Source: Spirochaetes bacterium GWB1_36_13
GTDB lineage: Bacteria; Spirochaetota; GWB1-36-13
Assembly: GCA_001829155.1 (NCBI GenBank)
Contig: MIAO01000104.1
Span: 1 to 40,079 of the forward strand
Length of the DNA: 40,079 nucleotides
Direction: 5' to 3'
A program made the position numbers and the translations under genes. The notes below the pieces were generated by a model that saw only the letters and a program-made list of their open reading frames with translations, was not told the origin of the DNA and did not search any database. Below, in pieces: positions 14,849 to 22,938 of this stretch. Position 1 is the first letter of the stretch. Every line of letters starts with the position of its first letter.

Positions 14849-15549
14849 TGAAAATAATTGTTTTTATTATCTTGATGTTTAAAGTTCAACTTGTTTTTTC
14901 TACGCTTCCTCAAGCAGAACAATCAGTTTTTGAAGTAGAGAAATTTATTCTCTTTGATAATTATGGCTTTTTTTCAACACAAGGCAAAGCTTATTTGTCA
15001 ATAATGAAAAAAAATCCTAACTTTTGGCTGAAAAAAGGTTATTTTTTTCTCTTGTTAACTTATCACTTAGCTTACCGGGATTTTGTATTGAACGAAATTG
15101 TAGAAAATATTGAATCTGAAAATAATTCTTTGTTTTTTATAGCGTTGCAAAATATTTCCGGCAAAAATCTATTTCTATATCCATCTCCGGTAATAGCTGC
15201 AAAAAAAATCATTCAGGAAGAATACGGAAATCTTTTAAATAATGACCTGTTGATTCTTGATGGGTCAAAAGAATGGCTTAACCTTGAAAATTTCTCGATC
15301 AGAAAAGGAATGAAAAAATATATTTACATTTTCTTTCATGATCCTCTAAGTTATATGAATATGAATGATGGAATCTATAGAATGTATTTTCATTATCCCG
15401 GAAGCCTGAAAATAGTTTTAAAATGGTGGTACAGCAATTTTCGAGAAAAAAATCCTGAGTTCTTTCCATGGGAAAAAATATTGAAAGACAAAAAGCCTTT
15501 TCTGGTGGAAATGAAGAAAGGGAATCAATGGGTCGAAGTTTTTCGATGA
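14848..15549 (+). CDS. Unknown exported protein
   Basis: About 233 residues; I do not recognise the family. An N-terminal hydrophobic stretch (KIIVFIILMFKVQLVFS) followed by TLPQAEQ looks like a signal peptide with cleavage near residue 18-20. The remainder is rich in aromatic residues (FFSTQ, YFFLLLTYHLAYRDF, LKWWYSNFREKNPEFFPW) without cysteines or a known motif. ATG codons at 14845 and 14848 overlap the DUF4288 stop, and GGAAG just upstream favours the second. It is probably co-transcribed with DUF4288 and ends just before a weak hairpin in the direct repeat at 15553-15593. Confidence 0.6.
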   Translation: MKIIVFIILMFKVQLVFSTLPQAEQSVFEVEKFILFDNYGFFSTQGKAYLSIMKKNPNFWLKKGYFFLLLTYHLAYRDFVLNEIVENIESENNSLFFIALQNISGKNLFLYPSPVIAAKKIIQEEYGNLLNNDLLILDGSKEWLNLENFSIRKGMKKYIYIFFHDPLSYMNMNDGIYRMYFHYPGSLKIVLKWWYSNFREKNPEFFPWEKILKDKKPFLVEMKKGNQWVEVFR

Positions 15550-15552
15550 ACT

Positions 15553-15593
15553 ATAAACAATTATTTCAGATTTCGAATCTTTTTGGGTAAATT
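15553..15593. repeat. Direct repeat flanking the second TA pair, left copy
   Basis: This stretch is about 90 % identical to 16417-16459 in the same orientation, sharing CAATTATTTCAGATTT and AATCTTTTTGGGTAAATT. It contains a short hairpin AGATT-TCG-AATCT followed by TTTT, a weak terminator for the gene ending at 15549. The loop differs in the right copy (TTC) while the stem is conserved. Confidence 0.75.
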
Positions 15594-15650
15594 AAAGATA
15601 AACAACAGTAGTGATGAAAATATTTGAAGTTGGGTAAAGGGGTTTTATTT

Positions 15651-15932
15651 ATGGAAGCGTTTTCTCTCGAGCAAATAAAAAATTATTTACCGATCATTGA
15701 AAGAATTCCATTTGGAGAAACACTGGATAAAAAGATGAAATTTGTTTTGTCTGTTGGGTTATTTGTGGAAAAAGAAATTACTTTGGCAAGAGCGGCTGAA
15801 CTTGCGGAAAAAAACCTTCCTGATTTCATTGAAATACTGGAACTGAAAGGAATTCCGTGGGCAGAATATTCAGAAGAGCATTTGAAACAGGATAACCTGA
15901 GTATCAGTAAATACTTTCATGATTCAATATGA
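15651..15932 (+). CDS. UPF0175-type antitoxin
   Basis: 93 residues. The segment KMKFVLSVGLFVEKEITLARAAELAEKNLPDFIEILELKG matches UPF0175: a helix that normally reads AvxLfxeg, then a helix-turn-helix-like SlgkAAelAgls. These proteins pair with DUF3368 toxins and are thought to bind both toxin and operator. AAAGGGG lies upstream of the ATG at 15651; a TTG at 15624 would bury that site. The TGA overlaps the toxin ATG (ATGA). Confidence 0.85.
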   Translation: MEAFSLEQIKNYLPIIERIPFGETLDKKMKFVLSVGLFVEKEITLARAAELAEKNLPDFIEILELKGIPWAEYSEEHLKQDNLSISKYFHDSI

Positions 15933-16405
15933 AAAAAGCCGTTATTAATGCCAGTCCTATTATTAGTCTTTGTAAAATAGGTGTTGAAAACATTCTTTTT
16001 GAATTATTTGAAAAGGTTTTTATTACAGATGAAGTGATCGGTGAAATCGATTCCAAACCAGGACGGATGAGTAATTTTATCAAGGATTCTATTGCAATCG
16101 GAAAATTAAAAAAGTATAGTGTTGCTAAAAAAAGCATGATAGATGATTTGTACGGGAAAATGCATAAGGGAGAATTATCTGTTGTTATTGCTGGTCTTGA
16201 GCTTCAGGCAGATTATGTCATTATTGACGAAATTGCAGCAAGGAATTTTGCTGAATCCCTGTCTTTGAACCCTATCGGAACCATTGGACTCTTGAGGATA
16301 GCCAAGAAAAAAGGGTTGATTCAATCTGTGAAGCCATTTTTAATGGAATTGCGGGAAAAAGGGATGTGGCTTTCAAAACAAATAATCGAAAAAATAATAA
16401 AATGA
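15929..16405 (+). CDS. DUF3368 PIN-like toxin
   Basis: 158 residues. KKAVINASPIISLCKIG at the N-terminus, VFITDEVIGEI, DYVIIDEIAARNFAESL, PIGTIGLLRIAKKKGLI and the C-terminal ELREKGMWLSKQIIEKIIK are the DUF3368 landmarks. The family is PIN-like and predicted to cleave RNA. Here the first acidic residue of the PIN motif is replaced by N (INASP), as is usual in DUF3368; acidic residues in E37-I-D, GELS and VIIDE remain. Coupled to the UPF0175 gene. The module lies between copies of a 41-bp direct repeat. Confidence 0.87.
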   Translation: MKKAVINASPIISLCKIGVENILFELFEKVFITDEVIGEIDSKPGRMSNFIKDSIAIGKLKKYSVAKKSMIDDLYGKMHKGELSVVIAGLELQADYVIIDEIAARNFAESLSLNPIGTIGLLRIAKKKGLIQSVKPFLMELREKGMWLSKQIIEKIIK

Positions 16406-16416
16406 GAGAATGAATA

Positions 16417-16459
16417 ATAAAACAATTATTTCAGATTTTCAATCTTTTTGGGTAAATTT
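16417..16459. repeat. Direct repeat flanking the second TA pair, right copy
   Basis: Right-hand copy of the repeat at 15553-15593. The stem AGATT/AATCT with a TTC loop and a T-run is conserved, so it can act as a weak terminator for the toxin operon. It lies 12 bp after the toxin stop. Confidence 0.75.
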
Positions 16460-16465
16460 AAATCC

Positions 16466-16480
16466 AATTGTTTAACAATT
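16466..16480. promoter_or_regulatory. Palindrome in the rpsB upstream region
   Basis: AATTGTT-T-AACAATT is a perfect 15-bp palindrome, followed by ACAAAAAAAA. It lies 60 bp upstream of rpsB. It may be an operator or chance in AT-rich sequence. Confidence 0.3.
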
Positions 16481-16539
16481 ACAAAAAAAATATCCGGTCC
16501 CATAGGGATTCGTGAAATCAAAGTGGAGGAAAACTCACT

Positions 16540-17307
16540 ATGTCAGAAGCTTTTACTATGAAAGAGCTCTTAGAAGCTGGGGTGCACTTCGGTCACCAAA
16601 TCAGAAGATGGAATCCAAAGATGAAAAAATTCATCTACACCAAAAGAAACGGAATCCACATCATCGACCTTCAAAAAACCGCCGAACTGGCAAACAAGGC
16701 TTATGAAGTCATGAAACAATTGGCAGCAGCCAATAAAAAAATCCTTTTTGTCTGTACTAAAAAACAAGGACAAGAATCGATCAAAGAAGCAGCCGTAAAA
16801 TGCGGAATGCCTTTTATCAACAAAAGATGGCCGGGCGGTCTTTTGACCAACTTCATCACTGTCAAAGAAAGCATTAATAAAATGAAAAGAATTGAGCGGA
16901 TGGAAGCAGACGGAAGTCTTGAAAAGCTGACCAAAAAAGAAAGAAACAAAATGATCAAGAAAAAAGAAAAAATTGATTCTCTCTTAGGCGGTTTAAAAGA
17001 ATTGTCCAATATTCCAGATGCAATGTTTGTGATTGACACTGTCAGAGAAAAAAATGGTATTATTGAGGCAAAAAGACTGGGAATGACCATTATTGCAATG
17101 GTTGACACCAACTCAGACCCAGACCTGATTGACCATCCGATTCCTGCCAATGATGATGCAATCCGTGCGATTAAACTTTTTTCAGATAAAATGTCTCAGT
17201 CTGTCAACGAAGGGCTTTCAGAAGCAACCGGCGGAGAAGCAGGAGAAAACCAGATGAAAGAAGAAGATATGATTCAAACGGAAGAAGAAACAACAGGCGA
17301 AGAATAA
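16540..17307 (+). CDS. rpsB: 30S ribosomal protein uS2
   Basis: 255 residues. uS2 is an assembly-late protein of the small ribosomal subunit that helps anchor S1. MKELLEAGVHFGHQIRRWNP, HIIDLQKTAELANKAY, KRWPGGLLTNF, PDAMFVIDTVREKNGI and VDTNSDPDLIDHPIPANDDA are all canonical. The C-terminus carries an acidic tail of about 30 residues (EGLSEATGGEAGENQM...) beyond the usual core. GTGGAGG lies upstream of the ATG. First gene of the rpsB-tsf-pyrH-frr-uppS-cdsA cluster, separated from tsf by tandem hairpins. Confidence 0.98.
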   Translation: MSEAFTMKELLEAGVHFGHQIRRWNPKMKKFIYTKRNGIHIIDLQKTAELANKAYEVMKQLAAANKKILFVCTKKQGQESIKEAAVKCGMPFINKRWPGGLLTNFITVKESINKMKRIERMEADGSLEKLTKKERNKMIKKKEKIDSLLGGLKELSNIPDAMFVIDTVREKNGIIEAKRLGMTIIAMVDTNSDPDLIDHPIPANDDAIRAIKLFSDKMSQSVNEGLSEATGGEAGENQMKEEDMIQTEEETTGEE

Positions 17308-17361
17308 GAGTATTCTATTCGCTTTTTTCATAAAAAAGACAGATAAAGAATTCTTTATCTG
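17297..17361 (+). terminator. Tandem hairpins between rpsB and tsf
   Basis: The first hairpin (17297-17322) pairs GCGAA and GAATA with TATTC and TTCGC around the rpsB stop and is followed by TTTTTT. The second (17340-17361) is a perfect 22-bp palindrome CAGATAAAG-AATT-CTTTATCTG followed by CTCTTTT. Either could partly terminate transcription and set the ratio of uS2 to downstream products. Confidence 0.65.
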
Positions 17362-17415
17362 CTCTTTTCAACCCACCACTATGAATATAACTAAGTCTGA
17401 ATAAGGAGGCTAATT

Positions 17416-18249
17416 TTGAGTATCAGTGTAAAAGACATACAGGAAGTCAGAAGAAGAACCGGCGCTGGTTTGATGGATTCTAAAAAAGCTTTGACCGAAG
17501 CAAACGGTGATTTTGATAAAGCAATCGAACTGTTAAAAGAATGGGGAATCAGCAAGGCAAGTAAAAAAAGCGGAAGAGAAGCAAGCGAAGGCGTTCTTGT
17601 GGCAGTTGTTTCCAATGACGGCAAAAAAGGCGCGCTGATTGAAGTAAACTGCGAAACAGACTTTGTTGCAAAAACAGATGAATTTAAAGCTTTCGCAAAA
17701 AAGACAGCTGAAATGGTCTTTAATAAAGGGTTTGATTCTCAAGAAGGGTTTGATGAAGAAACTTCTAACGCAATCAAAGAAGGAATCGCTAAATTTGGTG
17801 AAAACATCCTTGTCAACTCAATCAAGAAAATGAGTGTTAATGGAAAAGTTTTTGCTTACATCCACACGAATTTAAAACTCGGAACCATGATTAGCGTTGA
17901 AACCAACATGGCTAGCCCTAAAATTGATGAAATGGGAAATGATGTTGCTGTTCATGCTACAGCCAATCAGATTGCCGGTGTCAGCAAGGATGATATTGAA
18001 AAAGCTATTATTGATAAAAAACTGGCTGAATATACTGAAGAATTGAAGGGTCAGGGAAAACCTGAAAACATTATTCAGAAAATTGTTGACGGTAAAATGA
18101 ATAAATTTTACAAAGAAGAAACTTTACTGGCGCAGCCTTTCCTCAAAAATGAAGATATCACGGTTGAGGAATTCGTCAAATCAGTTGCAAAAGAAACTGG
18201 AGCTGTACTAAAAATTGTAGGATTTATCAAGACTGCAATAGGAGAATAA
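17416..18249 (+). CDS. tsf: Elongation factor Ts
   Basis: 277 residues with a TTG start (AAGGAGG upstream). EF-Ts is the GDP/GTP exchange factor for EF-Tu. [19 protein letters not shown]-type N-terminal domain reads [20 protein letters not shown], and [13 protein letters not shown] is the EF-Tu-contacting TDFV motif. The core domains follow ([32 protein letters not shown]). Full length for the family. The next gene starts two bases after the stop. Confidence 0.98.
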   Translation: MSISVKDIQEVRRRTGAGLMDSKKALTEANGDFDKAIELLKEWGISKASKKSGREASEGVLVAVVSNDGKKGALIEVNCETDFVAKTDEFKAFAKKTAEMVFNKGFDSQEGFDEETSNAIKEGIAKFGENILVNSIKKMSVNGKVFAYIHTNLKLGTMISVETNMASPKIDEMGNDVAVHATANQIAGVSKDDIEKAIIDKKLAEYTEELKGQGKPENIIQKIVDGKMNKFYKEETLLAQPFLKNEDITVEEFVKSVAKETGAVLKIVGFIKTAIGE

Positions 18250-18250
18250 T

Positions 18251-19012
18251 TTGAAGCATCAAATTCCTCTGAAACGAATTTGTCTGAAACTTTCAGGAGA
18301 GGCTCTTATGGGGCCTTCTTCGGAAGATTCAATTAATGTGGATGCTGTCAATCTGATAGCAAATGAAATCAAAGAAATTAGAGAACTTGGGGTCGATGTT
18401 GCCATTGTGATCGGCGGAGGCAATATTTTCCGCGGTGTTAAAATTGCTGCGAAAGGGATCAATAGAACGACTGCAGACTATATGGGCATGCTGGCAACGG
18501 TGATGAACTCTTTAGCTCTTCAGGATGCGATTGAAAAAATCGGGGTTCCGACACGGGTGCAAAGCGCAATTGCAATCAATGAAATCTCAGAACCGTTTAT
18601 TGGAAGAAAAGCTGCCCGCCACCTTGAGAAAGGAAGAGTGGTGATTTTTGCAGCAGGGACAGGAAACCCGTTTTTTACGACAGATACAGCCGCTGTTTTA
18701 AGAGCGGTGGAGATTTCAGCAGGAGCTGTTTTAAAAGCCACGAAAGTGGACGGAATTTATGATAAAGATCCGATGCAGCATCAGGATGCGGTCAAATTTC
18801 CCCTCATCAGTTTTGAGGAAGCGATTATCCGAAAACTCAAGGTTATGGATTCAACAGCTATTACCATGTGTATGGATAATAATCTGCCGATTATTGTTTT
18901 TGACCTTTTTGAAAGAGGCAATATTAAAAGAGTAGTTCAGGGTGAATTGATGGGAACATTGGTTACTTCTGAGCAAAATATTAATTTAATAAAAGGAGGA
19001 ACTGTAAAATGA
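18251..19012 (+). CDS. pyrH: UMP kinase
   Basis: 253 residues. It phosphorylates UMP to UDP with ATP in pyrimidine nucleotide synthesis and is a hexamer of the amino acid kinase fold. [10 protein letters not shown] (phosphate loop), [29 protein letters not shown] and [19 protein letters not shown] are the family motifs. VDGIYDKDP follows near the C-terminus. Start is TTG with AGGAG upstream. It overlaps frr by ATGA. Confidence 0.97.
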   Translation: MKHQIPLKRICLKLSGEALMGPSSEDSINVDAVNLIANEIKEIRELGVDVAIVIGGGNIFRGVKIAAKGINRTTADYMGMLATVMNSLALQDAIEKIGVPTRVQSAIAINEISEPFIGRKAARHLEKGRVVIFAAGTGNPFFTTDTAAVLRAVEISAGAVLKATKVDGIYDKDPMQHQDAVKFPLISFEEAIIRKLKVMDSTAITMCMDNNLPIIVFDLFERGNIKRVVQGELMGTLVTSEQNINLIKGGTVK

Positions 19013-19578
19013 GTGAGGGTGATTTAAATTCGGTTAAGAAAAATGCTGAATCGAAAATGAAAAAAGCGATTGACCACTTGCTGGAAGATTATAAAACCAT
19101 TAAAACAGGAAGAGCGAATGTGACTCTTTTGGATAATGTAATGGTGGATTCCTATGGACAGAAAATGCCTTTAAACCAATTGGGCGCTCTCAGTACGCCG
19201 GATGCGCATACCATTGTCATCGCACCCTGGGATAAATCCAGCATTCAGGCAATTCAGAAAGCGATAGAAACAGCCAATCTCGGATTGAATCCTTCAAATG
19301 ACGGAAGCATGATCCGTGTTCCTATTCCTCAGCTCAATGAAGAAAGAAGAAAGGAAATGGTCAAACTGGCGAAGAAAAAAACGGAAGACGCAAAAATAGC
19401 GATCCGGAATATCAGAAGAGATATCAACGAACAGGTTAAAAAATTAGAAAAAGACGCGGGCGTTTCAGAAGATCAGGTAAAAAAAGCCAACGATGAAATT
19501 CAAAAAATGACAGATAAATTTATTAAAGATCTGGAAGCTCTTTTAGTGAAAAAAGAAAAAGAGATCCTTGAGGTATAA
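19009..19578 (+). CDS. frr: Ribosome recycling factor
   Basis: 189 residues, normal length. RRF splits post-termination ribosomes together with [57 protein letters not shown] and the long C-terminal coiled helix region ([18 protein letters not shown]) are typical. AAAAGGAGG precedes the ATG, inside the end of pyrH. The stop is followed at once by the uppS start. Confidence 0.98.
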   Translation: MSEGDLNSVKKNAESKMKKAIDHLLEDYKTIKTGRANVTLLDNVMVDSYGQKMPLNQLGALSTPDAHTIVIAPWDKSSIQAIQKAIETANLGLNPSNDGSMIRVPIPQLNEERRKEMVKLAKKKTEDAKIAIRNIRRDINEQVKKLEKDAGVSEDQVKKANDEIQKMTDKFIKDLEALLVKKEKEILEV

Positions 19579-20304
19579 ATGCAGATTGAGGGCTTAGATG
19601 AGAAACTGCTTCCCCGCCATGTGGGAATCATTATGGATGGGAACGGCCGCTGGGCCCGGAAACAGGGGAAGAAAAGGGTTTTGGGACATCAGGAAGGTTC
19701 AAGGGTTTTGAAAAAAATTGTCAAGAGCGTTTTCAGCCTGAAAATTCCTTTTCTCTCGCTGTATGTTTTTTCTGTGGACAACTGGAAAAGAGAAATGGAA
19801 GAAACTTCATTTTTGATGAAACTGATCGGAAAGTTTTATCAGGAGGAGTTTTCTGATTTTAAAAAACACGGGATCCGTGTGATTCACAGCGGTATCTATG
19901 ACAATCTCCCCAAAAAAGTGATTCAGATTTTGAAAAACATTGAAGAAGAAACGGTCCATAATACAGCCGGAACTTTAAATCTTTGTCTGAATTACGGCGG
20001 AAGACTCGAAATTGTGGAAGGGATAAAAAAACTTTTCCAGGATATTAAAACGGGAAAAGTGAAAGAAGAAGAGATTGATTCAAAGTTTTTTTCAAACTAC
20101 CTGTTTCATCCGGAAGTGCCGGATGTGGATTTGATGATCCGTACCAGCGGCGAACTTCGGTTGAGTGATTTTCTTCTCTGGAAAAATGCTTATTCGGAGT
20201 TTTGGTTTACCGATACTCTCTGGCCGGATTTCAATGAAGAAGAATTGTTCAAAGCTTTGAAAGACTATCAGAATAGACAAAGACGATTTGGAGATGCAAA
20301 ATGA
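19579..20304 (+). CDS. uppS: Isoprenyl (undecaprenyl) diphosphate synthase
   Basis: 241 residues. It adds isopentenyl units in cis to make the C55 lipid carrier for peptidoglycan and polysaccharide synthesis. HVGIIMDGNGRWARKQGK contains the catalytic Asp, followed by RVLGHQEGS. LNYGGRLEIVEGIKKL, VDLMIRTSGELRLSDFLLWK and EFWFTDTLWPDF cover the remaining family blocks. The ATG begins at the base after the frr stop; its stop overlaps the cdsA start. There is no signal sequence, as expected for this peripheral enzyme. Confidence 0.97.
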   Translation: MQIEGLDEKLLPRHVGIIMDGNGRWARKQGKKRVLGHQEGSRVLKKIVKSVFSLKIPFLSLYVFSVDNWKREMEETSFLMKLIGKFYQEEFSDFKKHGIRVIHSGIYDNLPKKVIQILKNIEEETVHNTAGTLNLCLNYGGRLEIVEGIKKLFQDIKTGKVKEEEIDSKFFSNYLFHPEVPDVDLMIRTSGELRLSDFLLWKNAYSEFWFTDTLWPDFNEEELFKALKDYQNRQRRFGDAK

Positions 20305-21101
20305 AAGAAACTCTTTTAAGGATTCTATCGGCAGTTCTTTTTACTCCGGTGCTCATTCTCACGCTGATTCTGGAAAACCATCTATATTTTACGCTTTTGA
20401 TTTCAATTATCGGGGTTTTAGGGCTTTTTGAAATCTATGCGATGCTGAAAAAAAAGGGATATTCTTTTTATCTTCCTCTTCTTGTACCTCTCACTCTGGG
20501 AGTCTATGCGTATTATTTTTTTTATCCCGGATTTCAAAAACCGGAAATCCTGATCGGGCTTATTTTATCATTGATTCTGATTACTTCATTTATGGTTGTT
20601 TTTAAAAAAGATCTGGAAAAAAGCTTTATCAACCTTTCTTTGATGCTGATGGGACTGATTTACATCGGCTTGATGTGGGGTACGCTGATTAAACTCAAAG
20701 AGCTGGATAACGGGCTCAAACACCTTTTAGTTTTAATCGCTATGACTTGGTTTTGCGATATTGGAGCTTATTTTACTGGAAAAACAATTGGAAAACACAA
20801 AATGGGGATTGTGACTAGTCCAGGAAAAACTCTGGAAGGGTTTATCGGAGGGATTTTATTTTCTCTGATTGCCGGTTTTATTGCAGTCAGGCTGACTCAC
20901 CTTGATTTTTATCCCTGGCTTGTGGTTATTCCTTTTGCAACCATTGTCGGCGATCTTCTCGAAAGTTTATTGAAAAGATTCACGGGCGTAAAAGATTCCA
21001 GCCGTATGGTGCCAGGGCACGGAGGGATTCTGGATGTGTTCGATGCGCTTATTTTTACTGCCCCCATCTATTTTTACAGTCTGAAACTTTTTTCATTGTA
21101 A
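20301..21101 (+). CDS. cdsA: Phosphatidate cytidylyltransferase
   Basis: 266 residues and about eight membrane helices. It makes CDP-diacylglycerol from phosphatidate and CTP in the inner membrane. The C-terminal signature is nearly complete: SLLKRFTGVKDSSRMVPGHG, then GILDVFDALIF. The position that is normally Arg in the D-R-x-D part is Val here (D-V-F-D). TGKTIGKHKMG and SPGKTLEGFIGG are intact, so the enzyme is probably active. Last gene of the conserved cluster; dxr and rseP, which often follow it, are not here. Confidence 0.93.
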   Translation: MKETLLRILSAVLFTPVLILTLILENHLYFTLLISIIGVLGLFEIYAMLKKKGYSFYLPLLVPLTLGVYAYYFFYPGFQKPEILIGLILSLILITSFMVVFKKDLEKSFINLSLMLMGLIYIGLMWGTLIKLKELDNGLKHLLVLIAMTWFCDIGAYFTGKTIGKHKMGIVTSPGKTLEGFIGGILFSLIAGFIAVRLTHLDFYPWLVVIPFATIVGDLLESLLKRFTGVKDSSRMVPGHGGILDVFDALIFTAPIYFYSLKLFSL

Positions 21102-21112
21102 GGGGGGGGGGG
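21102..21112 (+). repeat. Homopolymeric G11 tract at the purU ribosome site
   Basis: Eleven consecutive G start right after the cdsA stop and end 5 bp before the purU ATG at 21118. The tract itself must serve as the Shine-Dalgarno sequence. Long G tracts are rare in this AT-rich sequence and slip readily during replication. Confidence 0.85.
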
Positions 21113-21117
21113 ATGGA

Positions 21118-21972
21118 ATGCATCAGAATATAGCCAAAATCACCGTTATCGGCGATGATAAAAAAGGCGTTATTGCCCAAATTACCAATTTTGTTTTTGA
21201 ACACGGCTCCAATATTGAAGATATCGATCAGAAAGTGATCCGTCATCTTTTTCAGATGATTATGAAAATCGATATTTCAGAGTTGAAGGTTTCAAAAGAT
21301 GAGTTTAGAGAAGGACTTAAAAAACTTGAAAAAAAACTCAACATGGAAATCAAGGTTGAGTTTTATTCTGAAAAAAGCAAACCCAATCTTCTTTTAATGA
21401 TGACCAAAGAAAAACACTGTCCCGAAGCTATTTTAGAAAAATGGGCAAAAAATGAATTTGAGGTCAATATTCCCCTTATTATCGGGAGTTCCAAAGAACT
21501 GAAATATTTAGCTGATCACTACGGTATTCCTTTTTATGTTTTTGATAATCCGGTTAGAAAAAACAATGAGATTGCTATGCTGGAATTTTTAAAAAATTTT
21601 GATATTGATCTGATTGTATTAGCACGCTATATGAGAATCCTTTCTCCTGATTTTGTCTGGAGATATGAAAATAAAATTATCAATATTCACCCTTCTCTCC
21701 TCCCTGCTTTCCCGGGAGCCGAGGCATACCGCCAGGCGTTTGAAAAAGGAGTGAAAATTGCGGGAGTTACGGCGCATTTTGTAACCATGGATCTGGATCA
21801 GGGACCTATCATTGCCCAGGAAGCGTTCCAGATTGAAAGTACTATGACATTGGATCAGATTAAACAGAAAGGACAGGAAGCCGAGGTCAAGGCTCTTTTA
21901 AAAGCAGTGGATCTTTTTCTTAAAGAAAGGCTTTTAGTTTATTGGAACAAGGTTCATTTTCAGGAAGAATAA
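21118..21972 (+). CDS. purU: Formyltetrahydrofolate deformylase
   Basis: 284 residues. It hydrolyses 10-formyl-THF to formate and THF, feeding PurT or balancing one-carbon pools. An N-terminal ACT domain (about 5-75: KITVIGDDKKGVIAQITNFV) is followed by the formyltransferase-like domain: LLLMMTKEKHC, FDIDLIVLARYMRILSPDF, INIHPSLLPAFPGA and AHFVTMDLDQGPII. The catalytic Asn and His of NIHPSLLP and the Asp in DLDQGP are all present. A possible ATG at 21113 lies in another frame. Its position directly after cdsA suggests read-through from the cluster. Confidence 0.93.
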   Translation: MHQNIAKITVIGDDKKGVIAQITNFVFEHGSNIEDIDQKVIRHLFQMIMKIDISELKVSKDEFREGLKKLEKKLNMEIKVEFYSEKSKPNLLLMMTKEKHCPEAILEKWAKNEFEVNIPLIIGSSKELKYLADHYGIPFYVFDNPVRKNNEIAMLEFLKNFDIDLIVLARYMRILSPDFVWRYENKIINIHPSLLPAFPGAEAYRQAFEKGVKIAGVTAHFVTMDLDQGPIIAQEAFQIESTMTLDQIKQKGQEAEVKALLKAVDLFLKERLLVYWNKVHFQEE

Positions 21973-22020
21973 AAATTGAAATTTCTTTATGCTGATGAAA
22001 GAATTCGTTAAATTTAAAAA

Positions 22021-22938
22021 ATGAAAAGAAGAATTACCAACCCGCATGATGCTTTTTTTATCCATACTGTCAAAGAAAAAGAATCTGCGATAGATATTAT
22101 TCAGGCTTCTTTTTCAAAAGAACTCCTTGTTCATTTAGATTTGAATTCTCTTCAACTGGATGATTCTTCGTATATAGATGAAGAACTCTCAAAACACTTT
22201 TCAGATGTTGTTTATAACTGTACTTATTCTGGAAAAAATAAAATTAAGATTGTTTTTTTATTTGAACATAAAAGTTTTCTTCCTCAATATATCCATCTTC
22301 AACTACTGAGATATCAATTGAAAATATGGGAGAAAAACAAAAGACAAAAAGAAGTTTTGATGCCGGTTATTCCTCTGATTTATTATCATGGAAAAGAAAA
22401 ATGGGTTAAAAAAAGTTTTTATGATGAATTTAAAGGATTAGATCAGCATCTTATCCAATTTATTCCAGATATCAACTATGGATTACTGGATTTGTCATTT
22501 TACACCAACGAAGAATTGAAAGATAATTTATTTCACTCTATCAGCACAAAGATCATGACACTGATGCATAAAACAATTTTTGATGAAGATGAACTGGTCA
22601 AACATTTAAAAGACATATTGCAGATTGGCGAATTGTATTTTAAAAAAGAAAAAGGACTTGATTTTCTTAAGTCTGTGATTCTTTATCTATTTAATACAAC
22701 ACAGCAAATAGAGAGCGAAAAAATCATTAAAACGATTCAAGCAATATCGGAAGAAGGAGGTGAATTTTCCATGACACTCGCAACAAAAATTAAAAAAGAA
22801 GGCAAGCTGGAGGGTAAACTGGAAGGCAAGCTGGAAGGCAAGCTGGAAACAGCGAAAAAAATGCTGGAAGAAGGATTCGCAATAGAAACGATTGTTAAAC
22901 TTACGGGATTATCAAAAAAACAGATTGCAAAAGATTGA
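22021..22938 (+). CDS. Rpn family PD-(D/E)XK nuclease / putative transposase
   Basis: 305 residues. NPHDAFFIHTV, FSDVVYNCTY, IVFLFEHKSF and VIPLIYYHGKEKWV are the hallmark blocks of the Rpn (recombination-promoting nuclease, YhgA-like) family. The D of FSDVVY and the E-x-K of FEHK form the predicted nuclease site. Such genes are found widely as single copies with a variable C-terminus. Here residues about 261-276 are four copies of GKLE, encoded by a 12-bp tandem repeat. Then comes a short helix-turn-helix-like tail (IETIVKLTGLSKKQIAK). No clear ribosome site precedes the ATG. The stop overlaps the next gene's TTG. Confidence 0.87.
   Translation: MKRRITNPHDAFFIHTVKEKESAIDIIQASFSKELLVHLDLNSLQLDDSSYIDEELSKHFSDVVYNCTYSGKNKIKIVFLFEHKSFLPQYIHLQLLRYQLKIWEKNKRQKEVLMPVIPLIYYHGKEKWVKKSFYDEFKGLDQHLIQFIPDINYGLLDLSFYTNEELKDNLFHSISTKIMTLMHKTIFDEDELVKHLKDILQIGELYFKKEKGLDFLKSVILYLFNTTQQIESEKIIKTIQAISEEGGEFSMTLATKIKKEGKLEGKLEGKLEGKLETAKKMLEEGFAIETIVKLTGLSKKQIAKD
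22801..22848 (+). repeat. Four 12-bp tandem repeats within the Rpn gene
   Basis: Consensus GGCAAGCTGGAA is repeated four times, with small differences in the first two units. Each unit encodes GKLE. Unit gain or loss by slippage would keep the frame and lengthen or shorten the linker to the C-terminal tail. Confidence 0.9.

Noticed and set aside
22801-22848. CRISPR-like array
   Set aside because: The repeats are contiguous 12-mers without spacers inside a coding region. No CRISPR array was found anywhere in the window.
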